Notes: generated from the sequence alone by a model not told the origin. A DNA stretch of 64,000 nt from Tremella fuciformis (GCA_032768795.1 CP136496.1:620001-684000), one strand, 5' to 3'. Shown: positions 33,750 to 45,027, counted from the first letter of the stretch. Numbers and translations: made by a program.

Positions 33750-34755
33750 TCATGCCTTTTGTGACGATTCGAAAATTCTCACTTCCTCCTTCTCGATCTC
33801 GTGCAGCCTCTGGTCCACCTCCCGTCGTTTCCGCTCCAGTACAGCCAGGTACTCCTCGTCACTCAGCTTTTTCACGGGCAAGACGGCCGACAGAGCCCCC
33901 ATGATCCTCTGAGGGAGCTGGGCTACAGCTCCCGTGCTCATCGGTTGTGCCTCGACCTGTGGCGTCGGCTTGTCGGCCGGCGGCTTTAGAGGTGGCTGAG
34001 CGAGCGGCACGTCCGCCTCGAAGACGACTTCGCTCGTTCGGCGAGAAGCAAGCAGGCGCAGACGGGCCAGCCGGACCTCGTTGACCCCGATCTGAGCGGT
34101 CGCAGCTATGAGCGCGGCGGTAATTCCTGCGCGTAGTACAGTATGTCTCCCGCCTGAACCATCAGCACCTCTTTCCTGCGACCCAAAGGGCAGGCTGACG
34201 CAGGAAGCCGGATAGAATGCCGCCCGCTAATGATCCTGCGAGTGCGCTGTCGGCCAGTTTGTCCCATCGCACACCGCCCCCTCTACGGCTTACACCCCCA
34301 GCGCCATCTGCCGACTCCAGCTCGGACTCAAGCAGCCCAGGACTCTGTCTGTGCCGCATCATATCCCTCCGTAGGCCCAAGCAAGGCGAGACGACATATT
34401 CTCGCACTCCTATCCCTTGGTCAGCTGGGGCAGAAGGAGACGGCAAGAGGGCTCACCGAAAAATGTCATCCCTGCCAATCCGCAGTTGATGCCCATCGAC
34501 GTGCTCAGTGCGAATGGGTTCAGCGAGCGGACCACGCCAATCGTAGCTCCGGCCGTTGCGCCCGCAGCGGCTGTTGCACAGTCAGTCATGTCTGTGGAGA
34601 TGGACTGGGGAAGACGGACCGGAGGCCAAGGTCGCTTTGGCCACGAAGAGCGGTGCGCCTGAGTCAACATGCCGTACGAGATCGGTGAGCGTGGGTGCAC
34701 GCCGTGGTGTGCTGGGGCCGGCAATGGGGCCAGAGAGCACGTCTGTGGTTGTCAT
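33750..34755 (-). CDS. Tim17/22-like membrane protein
   Basis: Start MTTTDVLSGPIAGPSTPRRA. After the first intron comes AAAGATAGATIGVVRSLNPF and STSMGINCGLAGMTFF, small-residue-rich helices like those of the Tim17/Tim22/Tim23 fold. A second pair of segments is DKLADSALAGSLAGGILSGF and GITAALIAATAQIGVNEVR. A coiled C-terminal helix ends the protein (KLSDEEYLAVLERKRREVDQ ... IFESSQKA). Introns near 34575-34622, 34417-34457 and 34150-34200 were joined in frame. It probably sits in the mitochondrial inner membrane, but it is not one of the canonical import subunits, because the classic PRAT motif is not clear. The 3' end is 72 bp from the borealin stop. Confidence 0.7.
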
Positions 34756-34983
34756 GCTCCTTGATATGAGAGAAGGATGAACGGAGACACGGAAATGAAT
34801 TCTGGGACGGTTCGTGAATTCAGCCTGAAACTTCTTCAAGCCGAGATAGCATGTCCGCAATCTTCTTGCGCTTCTTGATCGACATCGGAGCGTGCTATGA
34901 CATATATGAAATAGCAGCCCATGCATCTCAAGCCTCCAGCCAGCTGCTGGAGACGTAAAGCATAGGTAGGTTAAACACGGGCC

Positions 34984-35280
34984 CTAGGGGCGAGGGCGAA
35001 GTTGCCATTCCTCCCACTTTTTCATCAGAATATGCGGGCGTTCGTGACTGGTGCAATGGTCCTCGAATGCACACGGGCAGCAGCAGCACACGAGACACGG
35101 CATGCAGCACCGCGCACAGGGGACGTGGATATCGTATATGTTGAAGAGATTCTCATAGACTGCACTGAGGCATGACTGACTGCATTCTCCACCTTTGGTC
35201 GGAGGCGGATTGGCACGATTGCAGAGCGCGCCGCTGTCATCTGGGTCGTTGGCGCAAGAGGGGTGTTCCAGACGTTTCAT
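34984..35280 (-). CDS. Small cysteine-rich protein
   Basis: A 98-codon intronless frame from ATG 35280 to TAG 34984 (an upstream TTG was ignored). It starts MKRLEHPSCANDPDDSGALC and holds a dense cysteine cluster, CARCCMPCLVCCCCPCAFED, followed by HCTSHERPH and a basic/aromatic end. The cluster could bind metal or be palmitoylated; PLAC8-type proteins have similar CC patches, but I cannot assign it. There is no signal peptide. Its high Cys count and good isolation between genes argue for a real gene, though antisense or chance cannot be excluded. Confidence 0.55.
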   Translation of the reverse strand: MKRLEHPSCANDPDDSGALCNRANPPPTKGGECSQSCLSAVYENLFNIYDIHVPCARCCMPCLVCCCCPCAFEDHCTSHERPHILMKKWEEWQLRPRP

Positions 35281-35378
35281 GGGAGCCAAATTGAATGTGG
35301 GCTTGTGACGCGAAGATCAAGCGTCAGAACGGTTCCCTGTCCTTGTCAATAGGCTCTGACCACGTCGCATGAGTCTCG

Positions 35379-36781
35379 TTACAATGTCTGCTGCTCGCCA
35401 ACGGTCTTCGCGCCGGAGACCAGTCCGGGCTTGAGCTCTCCGCTCGCCTCACCTACATCGTCGATCTCGCGCAACCAAGCTGCCACCTCATCCCAATACC
35501 CCTCGGCAAGACAAGTATCGTTGTGCTCCCCATCTAGTTCCTTCCAACGTATCCGACCGCCACTCTGTTCCCGTATGCCTCTGAGTGCAAACATTTGCGG
35601 CTGGGGAACGAGTGAATCTCGCCGACCAGATAGGAGAAGCATCGGTACCTCTGGCCGGATCTTGGGTAAGTAGAGATGCGAGTCCCATCTTTCGGTCAGC
35701 AGGACGGGGAGCAGGAATTTTGGTATTTGCGGCATGATGAGAGGGATGAGCGATTCGAGAGAGACAAATGTGTTTTCGATGATGATGCCGTGCACCTGCG
35801 TATCAGCGTGATTCGTCTCAGCATCAAGCGCCTGACTAGATCAGGGTGATTCGCTGCAGCGTATAGACACACGGCGCCGCCTATTGACTGCCCGTACAGC
35901 TGCAAGTCAGCAGGACGAATGCCGGAACACAACTCACGATTTTGCGGGTGTCGCCCAGGATCGGGTGTTTCGAGACGTACTCCAAAGCCGCCTACGTATG
36001 AGCACATCTCTTCTCTTTAGTTTCTGGCCAGACGCACCTCGATGTCAAGCCGGATACCTACTATCAGCGCGAGCGTTAGGTGAGACGAGACTGACCGTGC
36101 TCAGAGGCATGTCCCTCAGACAGTCCATAGCCACGATAACTCAGCATGAACACATTGCAGCCAAGCTCAGCATTGAATTTGCGTGCGAGCGGGACCCGGT
36201 GACCCATATTGCCTGGGGATCAGCATGATCATGCGACTCTGACTCACCAGCATTTGCATGGAAGATGATGATAGTCGGGCGGCTCTTGGCGAAGGACAAG
36301 GCGTCTCCTTCTCCCATTTCTTTGGTCCACTTCTCCACCTCCTCATCGCCCTTCTTCTTGCGCTCCGCCGGACTCAGCTTGAGTAGCTCGTCCAGCTGTA
36401 CTGGCTTCTTCCGCGCGGGTATAACGTAGGCTTTGACCTTGACTCCATCCGAGCAAGTCAGGGTCACATCTTCGTATGGCATTCCTACGTCTGTGGGTCG
36501 AGGAACATCTGGATCTCAGCAGTGCTCGTACGTGTCTCGCACGGCACCCTGATTTGTGTCCCTTCTACAGACGAGAAGCACCTGACTCACGTATACGAGA
36601 GCCTTGAGGGGCATATGATGGATAGATCAAGCTGCGCTGGAACCACCACAATCCGCCAACGGCCAGAGAACACCCCACGACGCCTGCGCCGGCAAGGTAC
36701 TGCGGATCGTGAGCTTTTGGGGCAATCCTGGCCTGTCCAGCTGACCTTTCCGACCGTTAGCACAGTGTGAATCGACAGCAT
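35379..36781 (-). CDS. Alpha/beta hydrolase, BEM46/ABHD13-like
   Basis: Membrane-anchored serine hydrolase of the Bem46/ABHD13 family; substrates are not well defined. Exon 1 MLSIHTVLTVGK plus YLAGAGVVGCSLAVGGLWWF form the N-terminal signal anchor, followed by the hallmark QRSLIYPSYAPQGSR and GMPYEDVTLTCSDGVKVKAY. The nucleophile Ser is in YGQSIGGAVCLYAAANHPDL, the Asp in LLLSGRRDSLVPQPQMFAL, the His in LDGEHNDTCLAEGYWDE, so the triad is complete. The oxyanion-loop part TIIIFHANAG lies before an intron at about 36249. Introns also sit near 36700-36745, 36488-36595 (longer), 36100-36170, 36040-36095, 35900-35990 and 35793-35840. It shares a 191-bp divergent promoter region with RRP40. Confidence 0.9.
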
Positions 36782-36972
36782 CGTTGCGTGACTTCGACCT
36801 CCAACCTGTCCAATGGGTCCCGCCGTCGAGATGGGACCGGCTCGGCTAGTGCCGGTTGCGAGCGATTACCATTGCCAGATTAGTAATGCCTCTCACGACC
36901 AGCAAAAATGTCTGTCGTTCATGTCACCTACCGTTCAACTCTCCATCCACCTTGTAACCGACCCTCGCAAGC
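36782..36972. promoter_or_regulatory. Divergent intergenic region, BEM46-like / RRP40
   Basis: 191 bp separate two divergent ATGs; both promoters must lie inside. No recognisable element apart from short pyrimidine tracts. Confidence 0.4.
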
Positions 36973-37897
36973 ATGGCTCAGACGCTGGTCTTACCAGGAG
37001 ACGCAGTCCCACTGCCCTCGTCCTCTGCGTTGACTCTCGGCCCAGGCATCGCCTCTTCTTCCAGATCAACCCAATACATTTCCACCAAACTAGGCCTTGT
37101 GTCATCTTCGAAGGGGAAGGAGAAGGCTTCGGTATGGATCGAGACTTCCACGAAACGGGTGAGTGACAGTCTGCATCACAACTCACATCCAACTGCACGC
37201 CCAAGTCTTCCTTCGCGTCCGTTCACACGATACAGGACGATCAGCTCTGCAGTCGGGCTCGGCTGAGTTGCAGTATACGCCTTCAACTCGCGATATCGTC
37301 ATAGGAAGCATCGTCGCGCGACACTCAGAAGGGTACCGTGTAGATCTGGGCGCAGCGCAGATGGCTCAGCTGGATGCCCTGGCGTTTGAGGGCGCTACAA
37401 AGCGGAGCAAGCCGAATCTCAAGGTGAGTTCCCTCCGCGTAGACAGGCCGCCCTTCTCCCTGTACAATCCCGGAAGGCTGATGTCAGGTTGGAACACTCA
37501 TCTTCGCTCGCGTGTCGCTAGCAAATCGCGATATGGACCCCGAGCTAGAATGCGTCGATCCAGCAACAGGAAAAGCAGAAGGGTTCGGCGAGCTCAAAGG
37601 CGGGACGGTCATGGATTGCTCGTTGAATCTGTGCAGACGGCAAGTCTTTTTCCAAGTGCAAGCGTACCCACCCCATGGCTGAGTGACAGACTGCTCGACC
37701 CAAAATTCCCGTTGCTGCCTACATTGGCCTCAATCGTACCGTACGAGATCGTCATTGGGCTCAATGGTCGCATATGGCTCAAGACAGCTTCAGTCTCCGA
37801 GACTATCGCTCTAAGACGAGTACTGGAGTATGTGAATGACGGAGGAGATGGGCAAGACAAGGCGCACATACAATCTCTGCTCAAGGGGTATCTGTGA
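36973..37897 (+). CDS. RRP40: Exosome complex cap subunit RRP40 (EXOSC3)
   Basis: One of the three S1/KH cap proteins of the nuclear and cytoplasmic RNA exosome. The start MAQTLVLPGDAVPLPSSSAL reads like Rrp40's VVLPGD opening. After a 112-nt intron (37160-37271) comes YTPSTRDIVIGSIVARHSEG and YRVDLGAAQMAQLDALAFEG (S1 domain), then VGTLIFARVSLANRDMDPEL and the KH part EIVIGLNGRIWLK, which is the Rrp40 GxNG motif. The frame is joined at 37640-37689 by an intron with a GC donor (exon ...AGACG, intron GCAAGT...TGACAG). It restores NLCRR directly onto LLDPKFPLLPTLAS as in other Rrp40 proteins. It ends LKGYL; length about 230 residues is normal. Confidence 0.92.
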
Positions 37898-38197
37898 AGA
37901 GGAGGCGAGGCCATTCTCCGACAACAAGGCTTCGCGGCCGTTTACATTGTAGCGAGTGCATCTGCATAGAGGCCCAGAGACGATGGTCTCGTAGGCTTGC
38001 AGATTCTACTCGTGCTCATAGCTGCATAAGCATATATGCTTGACCGTAGCAATTCAGACCGTCCTCCATTCAGGCACGCCTAACAAAGCCAGCCGGCCAA
38101 AAAGTCTGAATGTAAAGGTGTTCCCCATCCTCTCTTGCTCTGTCAGACTATACTTCAGAGACGCCTCTGACGCAGACACGGGGCCGGTATTTCCAGC
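37898..38197. other. Intergenic region RRP40-MZM1
   Basis: 300 bp between two plus-strand genes. It must contain the RRP40 3' end and the MZM1 promoter; no motif recognised. Confidence 0.4.
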
Positions 38198-39009
38198 ATG
38201 TCGTTCCCAGCCGCTCTCAAACCCGCCGCGCGCTCCGCCTACCGCTCAGTGCTCCGAGCAGCCAGAGTGACATTCGAAGGTGAGCTGTCCATTCGACATT
38301 TCACCACACCCAGTCCTTAGTAAGACCAGTCTTACGATCAAATGGCATCGAAAGCTGTCGGCCGCATGGGAGGGGCGCAGGTACTGACATCAGGGGACCC
38401 CATGCGCCGCGCCGCACTCGAGACATCCGTCCGAGCGACATTCTCGTCCCCGACACTCACCGCCCCCGGCCCATCTCGACCCCGCGCAGCGCCCGAACCG
38501 ACCTCGTGCTCGTCCGGGCCTGTCCCGGCTGAGCCAGAGGGTGAAGGATCACCTGAGTCCAGCGTGGACCTCACGTCCGCAGCCGAGCTGCAGAAACGGA
38601 TCGACGAGTGGAGAGAGGTGGCATTGTTTCTGCGGCGGAACGTCGTGCAGGGCGTCAAGGACGACACTGGGGCGTACCGTATGTCCTCTTCTTCCCTCCT
38701 GTTGGCCGCTCCTCCTCTTCCGCTCTTGCGCGGCGGAAGACTGGGACTTTTGGTGGTCTTGCCACATGTGGCAAGATATAGCCTCCGGAGTCGGCTGCTC
38801 TACCGATGGAGCTCGCACCCCGTCTATTACCAAAATCTGATCCCGCAGGTCTTCGAGTCACTCCAGATACAGAATTGGGTGACAATACGTCCATTCGCAA
38901 TCCGCCCAAGCTGCCCACCACCCCGTTCCCGAATCGCAATCGCAGAAGAAGGACGTCGCCCCCGCCAGACGCCGCGACAGCCACGTCCCAGGCAGCCCAA
39001 CCAGCTTAG
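38198..39009 (+). CDS. MZM1: Mitochondrial zinc maintenance protein 1, complex III assembly (LYRM7/MZM1)
   Basis: LYR-family matrix chaperone that stabilises the Rieske protein before its insertion into complex III. Exon 1 MSFPAALKPAARSAYRSVLR followed by AARVTFE is the LYR-like N-terminal helix (Y-R motif). Exon 2 holds MRRAALETSVRATFSSP and AELQKRIDEWREVALFLRRN with VVQGVKDD, the signature end of the three-helix bundle. Exon 3 completes YRLRVTPDTELGDN, typical of Mzm1, and ends ATSQAAQPA. The acceptor of intron 1 is ambiguous (TTAGTAAG best fits phase). Intron 2 (about 38679-38849) is ~170 nt, long for this genome, and contains a perfect palindrome. Confidence 0.85.
38758..38775. repeat. 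18-bp perfect palindrome inside MZM1 intron 2
   Basis: The sequence cttgccacatgtggcaag equals its own reverse complement over 18 bp and contains a CACATGTG core (E-box CANNTG). It could be a dimeric transcription-factor site or chance; no function is shown. Confidence 0.6.
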
Positions 39010-39120
39010 CATTTGCAGTATTGTCTGTCACTTGCACATCGTCATGGCATCTGAGCACCGCTCCTCTCAAGGCAATGGCACAGATATCCCGAAATGTCCT
39101 TCTCGCGCAAGATGACCTGC

Positions 39121-42100
39121 CTACAAAGCGTGCGGTAGAAGATGCGCCGCACTGGCCACGACCCCTTCGGCCCTTTGATTTCTCCTCTTCGCGCTGTCGA
39201 GCTGCCGTTCGAGTTCCCTGTATCGTCAACATGGTTCTGACCCAAGAGCGGTACTACCGGTACTCACCTGACTTGAGATTCCAGCTGTACGGCCCTCTCT
39301 TTGCCTCCCTGCTTCTCCGTCTTGATCTTCTCTCCCGCGATGCGCAAACGGTTCTCGTACTCGCGAACTCTGGCCTCCCATTTATTTTCCGCTTGTCCGG
39401 CTTTGGCTTGCATCTCGGCGATGCGAGCTTCCAGATCGGCCAGTTGTCGCTTGGCGACACCCTCGCGGCGCTCGGCAGAGGCAGCGCGCTCATGAAGTGA
39501 TTTGAGCTGCGACGGGGAGCCGGGAACAGCACTCGGCCCGTTGGCTGACGAGAGCTGCCGCTGAAGCTCGGCATTCTTTGTCTGATATTGAGCTTCGTTA
39601 CATTTCCGAGGTTGACAGACGCACCTTTGCCGCGTCGAGCTCTCCCTCTTTGATCGAGTACTTTGTGCGCCACTGCATTCGCGTGATCTCCAGCTTCTTG
39701 ACGGCCGCTTCGAAGTTGTCCAGAGCACGCCATTTCTGCTCGAGCTGTTTCTTAAGGGTTCTGAAGCTCAGCGGTGACCTAGGCATCATGCAGCCGATAC
39801 TGACGCCATGCGCTGATCGACGGACGCTTCAGTCTCTTTGACCCGCTTTTCGAAGTCTGATCGCACTTGATTGATCGCGCGCAGACGGTGCAACAGGGTA
39901 TCTCGGAACACACCAAAGTTCGCAGGGGTTGTATGGTCCTGATATAAGCACCTCACCTCAGGAAGGCGATGTGTTGACCGACCTCTGCCCCGAGGAACTT
40001 GTTGACATCCTTGAAGACTCGCAACAGGAGCTCACTCCTCTCTTGACGCTGCTGCTCGCCTTGCTTCTGTAAAGCAAACCGCTCCTGCTGAGTCTCGGTA
40101 AGGATTGGCTCGAGCTCTTCAAGCCTTTCACGGAGTTGCTGGGCATCACGCTCGTGTTGGCGGAGAGCCTACTATCAGCCGCCAGCTTCCTTGCGCAGTC
40201 TGTATGAACTCACCTTATTCGCATGGTCCAGCCTGTCCGACATGTTGAGCCTGCCTTGCCTTTCGGATGACAACCGGGCTTCGAGATCGCGTTGTTTGTC
40301 AAGCTGCACGTCAGGCTCCGAATCGTGGTACTGGAGAGACGCTGACCATAGCTGCGATCTCCAATTCCCTCTGTCTGAGATCATCCTCTTTGCTCTCAAG
40401 CTCTTCTCGAGCCATGTTGAGCTCGTCGTCCAGCCTATCAAGCTCCTGATGAAGGCGCTCAATATCCCTTTCCAGCCCAGTGCGGTCGACTGCGCTGCCC
40501 ATCTTTCTTCGTTCATCTTCCAAGCCTCGAAGGGTGCCTTGTACAGAAGCGAACTCGCGATCCCGCATGCTGATCTTCTCGCGAGCAGCCTCTAGGTCTT
40601 TCTCCATCTTCTTCCGGCTCTGCTCAGCCTCTGCCAGAGCGCGACGATGTTGCTCGGCAATGTCGGTTCTCTCCTGACGATACGCCTCCTTTTCTGCAAG
40701 GCGACCGTCTTGTTCTTCGAGCAACTGCTGAGACAAGTCATCGCGCTCCTCTTGAAGCTTCTTCCTGGCCTCTTTGAGAGCCGCGACAAGAGCCTCGTAA
40801 TGAGCTTTCGTCGTGTCGAATGCCTCGTCTGCTGAGCGAAGATCGGTAACAAGATCCGCCTCCCGGCCTTTGAGCTCTTCGACGATCTCTTCGAGCTCGT
40901 ACACCCGCTGACCGAGCTGGGATCAGCAAAATAATCATTTTGGAAGCGAACTCACTGCTTCGAGCTCTTTGTTGGCTGCTATGAGATCGGCTTCCTTCTC
41001 CTCGTTGTCCTGCTCGATCGCTTTCATCGTCTCTTCCAAGCGGTCATGCGTTTGATCCTGCGTTGCTTGAAGCTCGGCGATCCTCTCGCTCGCAATGGCC
41101 AGCTCTTCCTCCCGCTCCAGCAACGCTTGTCGTATGTCCTTCAGATCGCCCTCCCGACTTTCAAGCGCATCCTTGAGCTCATCCACTTGAGCTCGCGCTT
41201 CGATGACTTCGTCCCTCCACTCGGCCTCGACTTGATTGATTTCCGACTCATGTTCCCGCAACTTGGCTTCAATCTCCGCATTGAGATCATCTATCTCCTG
41301 ATCCCTTCTGTCAAGGTCAAGTTGAGCAGCAGCAAGCTTGTCCCGCAAAGTGTTGATGCGCTGCTTTCAGTTCTTTCCTCCGGCCGTCAGAATCCATCTC
41401 ACCTCCTCTAATCCGTCAGGAGATTCGTCCCCGCTTCGAGCTCGTAAGGCCTCAATCTCCGTTTGCAAGAGCGCGTGTTCCTGGTGGGTCAGTCACCGGA
41501 CTGTGCGCGTCAGAGGGTCGCTGACCTGCTCCATATCGGCCACCTTCTGCAACAATCTCGCTTCCCTCCCCTTTCCTAGGCCGACGCTGCCATTCAATCC
41601 ACTCCTATCGACCTGCAGTCTCTCGAGCTCGTCCTGAGCTCGATCCGCCGCATCCCGAATTCGTTCCATTTCCTCCAGTTGATCTTCGAGCTTGACTTTC
41701 GCATCCTCCAGCTGCTCCTCCAACTCCTCTGCCTTCTTCCGCCAGATCTCCTCGCTCGCCTCCGTGTCCTCGAGCTTTGCTTGCAGACCTTGTTCGTCCT
41801 GATCCTTGAGCTTGGCTTCGGCTGCCTTTCGCCTTTCCTTCTCCTCCCTCCACATGGTCTCGAGCTCCCGCGCTTCGCTTTGACTCTTTGAGCTGGCTTT
41901 GCCATCTCCTCTCTGCGATGAAGCGAGCTCCCGTTCCAGCTGCAAGACGAGCTTCTTGTACTTCTTGCATTCTTTCGTCAGATTAAGCGTCTCGGCTTTG
42001 AGCTTGGCATTCTCCTCTGCGATCTTCGTGAGGGATTCGGGGCCGAGCGATTGCAGGCGCTCCTTGAGAAAATGGTTCTCTAGCTGCAGAGAAAAAAATT

Positions 42101-42830
42101 CCTTGCGCATGGACTCAAGTTGCTGGTTCTTAGTCGGGAATCGTAAGAATACATCAGCTGAACCCACCTGTTCTTGTTCCCGAAGCGTCATTGGTCCTGA
42201 CCCTGCATCTGCTGCAACACTGTGCCGTCCGCTACGCTTGCTAGGCCCGGCGTGATATGACTTGCCCGAAGTAGTGCCATGACGCTTGGACGGACTGACA
42301 TTGATGCTGAGAGCCGATAGAACTCCTTCGTCCTCGTCCTCAGAGCCATACCGAGCTCGGAGTGGTCCTTCGGAATCGGATGCCGACGAAACAGAAGAGG
42401 CCGTGCTCCTGCCCAGGATCCTCGGCCGGCGGGGAGCATGCGAGCCAGGCTCATTAGGGAGGACGGATTGGGATGACGACCGTCTGACGGTTGTGGGCGG
42501 CGAGAGGGATAGCAGAGCTGAGGCAGGTACGTTTGGTGGGGACGGTGTGCGTTCTGACGGTCCCGCAAGCGAGTAATCGGGCGAGGTGATGGTGGGCAGC
42601 CGGGGCGCACGAGCTACTCCTCTGCGCTGGCCACCTGTCTCTGGTTGGTCTGAGTCATCTGATCGGAATGACGACCCGAGAGAGCCGAGCGAGATATCAG
42701 GCAGCGTCTTGCCAGCTATGATGGTCGAGCTGTCCGAAGCCCCCGGCGAGTTGAGCAGCGCCGTGAGCGAGGAGGCGGGGGCCATACCGGCGATGGGCGA
42801 GTGACTCCGCCGCAATGGCGTACTTGGCAA
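39121..42830 (-). CDS. Centrosomin-motif coiled-coil protein, MTO1/PCP1/ApsB-like
   Basis: Microtubule-organising-centre protein that recruits gamma-tubulin complexes. The N-terminal ~200 residues are Ser/Pro-rich and disordered (e.g. TPLRRSHSPIAGMAPASSLT). The Cnn_1N/CM1 motif follows in QQLESMRKEFFSLQLENHFL and KERLQSLGPESL. Then comes about 900 residues of near-continuous coiled coil (KLKDQDEQGLQAKLEDTEAS; RRALAEAEQSRKKMEKDLEA; others). The last part, WEARVREYENRLRIAGEKIK with TEKQGGKERAVQ, resembles the conserved C-terminal block of fungal ApsB/Mto1-type proteins. It ends VVASAAHLLPHAL. Introns near 39206-39262, 39597-39640 (region), 39785-39830, about 40155-40215, about 40920-40945, about 41350-41405, about 41480-41526 and 42128-42168. 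The open frame reaches 42830 without an ATG; the first internal ATG is at 42785, so a small upstream exon may be missing. Confidence 0.82.
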
Positions 42831-43202
42831 TGCCCACGGCCGTCTCTGCCGGGCGGGCTACCTAGCGTCTATGTTTGTGAGCAGATGAACATGAATCAAC
42901 GCTGGTCAGACCGGCTCTTGACATTCCAAAACCCGTCGCGTGTTGACCTCACGCGAAGCCGGTGGACGGGTGGCAAATTTCCTCTTTGGGTAGAGCTCCA
43001 GCGGCGAGCTCCGCTGTTCGCACCAGCGCTTTGTCGAGGAGTCGAGACACTATCTTGGAACCATCTTTTACCAACCTGACAGTCAGCCCAGAGCATCAGA
43101 GCATACCTCTGGCCACCCAGCGGCTTCTTCGCGAAGATCACTCCACTCGCCAACGTTGGCCCCCTTCGAACGACCGCCAACGTCCAATAGTCATTCGGCA
43201 AG
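42831..43202. promoter_or_regulatory. Divergent intergenic region, MTO1-like / CWC25
   Basis: About 370 bp between divergently transcribed genes. It likely contains the unresolved first exon of the coiled-coil gene as well as both promoters. No element recognised. Confidence 0.4.
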
Positions 43203-44528
43203 ATGGGTGGCGGTGACCTCAACATGAAGAAGTCGTGGCACCCCGTGCTCTTGGTCAACCAAGAGCGCGTGTGGAAAGCTGAAAAGGCCGCCAACGAGGA
43301 GAAGAAGAAGCTTCATCAGCTGCGAAAAGAGCAGGAGGAGGAGCGGCAGCTGGCAGAATTGCAAAGGATGCAGGAGGCGGCGACAGGCCGCAAGCGGATC
43401 GATCGACTCGACTGGATGTATGCCGCTCCAGGCAGTGAGGGAGGCGCCTTGGGCGGTGCACGAATCGGCGAGCGAGAAATGGAGGATTACCTGCTGGGTA
43501 AGAGAAGAGTTGATGATGTTCTGGCACAGAGCGATAAGAATGTAAGTGAAACAAAGACCCCTGCAGAACCACGCGTTACTGACACTCAGGTTGGCAATGC
43601 CCACAAAGACTTCATCGCTGTGCAAAATGCCAACACCGCCCGAGACACCGCCGCGAAGATTCGAGAAGATCCTCTGCTTGCGATCAAGCGACAGGAGATG
43701 GCTGCAATCGAAGCCCTCAAGAATCGACCAGAGGTGCGGAAAAAGCTCAAGGAGATGATGAAGGATAAGGAAGCGAAGGAGAGGGGCGAGTCGAAAGAGG
43801 AGCGCAAGGAGCGCCGACGGGCAGAGAAGGAGGATCGACGCGCCAGGAGAGAAGACCGGCGAGGCCGGTATTCGGACGAAGAAGACGACAGACATTACCG
43901 GCGGAGGGACAGGAGCGACGATAGGGATCGTCGACGTGAAAGATCGCCTGAAAGATGGCGAGATGACGCGAGATCTTCTGGACGCTATAGAGACGAGAAG
44001 GATCGCAGGTCACCTAGACGAAGGTCCGACTCTCGAGACCGGATGTCCAGAGATCGAAGTCCACCGAGGCACCACCGTCATACGAGTGACGACCGACATC
44101 GCGATGAGAGGCCCAATGGACATCGTCGGCTTTCACCTGAGTATCCGACAGCCCCTCAGAGCGACATCAAACCTCATCTCTCGCGACCATCGGCTATGGA
44201 CATGGCGGAGAAGTCTGCACCCTCCCGTCCCCCGCCACCCCCGCCACAAGCGACGAACGGTGCATCCAAAAACCATCTCGATGAGATGCGCGCAGCCCGA
44301 CTGGCCGCCATGTCCGCTTCGGCAAACGAGCTGTACGAAAATCGTACGAAGACCCTGGCAAACCGAGCGGAAGAGGAGCAGCGCGAGGACGCGCGGGATG
44401 AGCGCATGCGAGCTCGGTATGGGCAGGAGCAGGCGTCTGCGGGTTTCTTCAAGGCACAGACGAACATGAACCTCTCAGAGGCGCTCGGTCGAAGAGCGGG
44501 GAAAGGACTCATCAGCAGTCTCGACTGA
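43203..44528 (+). CDS. CWC25: Pre-mRNA-splicing factor CWC25
   Basis: Splicing factor that joins the activated spliceosome and promotes the first transesterification. The start MGGGDLNMKKSWHPVLLVNQ followed by ERVWKAEKAANEEKKKLHQL is the conserved CWC25/CIR N-terminal domain, and RIDRLDWMYAAPG is diagnostic. VGNAHKDFIAVQNANTARDT and REDPLLAIKRQEMAAIEALK lie after the single intron (about 43542-43589, GTAAGTG to GACACTCAG). The C-terminal half is an RS/RD-rich tail (RRRDRSDDRDRRRERSPERW) and ends KGLISSLD. The last 28 coding bases and flank recur, diverged, at 46611-46650. Length about 425 residues. Confidence 0.93.
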   Translation: MGGGDLNMKKSWHPVLLVNQERVWKAEKAANEEKKKLHQLRKEQEEERQLAELQRMQEAATGRKRIDRLDWMYAAPGSEGGALGGARIGEREMEDYLLGKRRVDDVLAQSDKNVSETKTPAEPRVTDTQVGNAHKDFIAVQNANTARDTAAKIREDPLLAIKRQEMAAIEALKNRPEVRKKLKEMMKDKEAKERGESKEERKERRRAEKEDRRARREDRRGRYSDEEDDRHYRRRDRSDDRDRRRERSPERWRDDARSSGRYRDEKDRRSPRRRSDSRDRMSRDRSPPRHHRHTSDDRHRDERPNGHRRLSPEYPTAPQSDIKPHLSRPSAMDMAEKSAPSRPPPPPPQATNGASKNHLDEMRAARLAAMSASANELYENRTKTLANRAEEEQREDARDERMRARYGQEQASAGFFKAQTNMNLSEALGRRAGKGLISSLD

Positions 44529-45027
44529 ACGCCATGCAATCTCCACTTTCTTGCGATAGAGCTGAGCATGAGGATGTATGCGCTTGGGTCACGAGTCTCA
44601 CATGTTTGCAGTTCGCAGGCGAGACTCGTGAAAAACCTATGGCACCAGATCCACATTACTCAGCTAGCTCTCAGAGGTCCCTCGCGCTTCGCAGCCGAGA
44701 TCATGGTAACACCAGTGATGTATTCGTCTTTTCGATCCGGTCATACGAGTTAGGAGCTCGCTATGTCACAGGCGATTAGCATGGCTCCGCACGATAGTTT
44801 GTCGACCAATAGGTGCACATGGCTCGTCTGAGCTTTGCCATCTGTCCACAGTGGGCAATGCACAAATTTCTCGAAGCATAAAGTATTGCAAAGTCATGAA
44901 TGGGCCATCCGTCGTCGATTTGCAACAGAGGGATCGCATTCCCTCTCTCTCGACTTTCCCTTTGTCTGACCTTCACCAACTCATCTCAAATCGTGAGTTT
45001 TTTTTGCAGATGTCCAAGCCTTCACAG

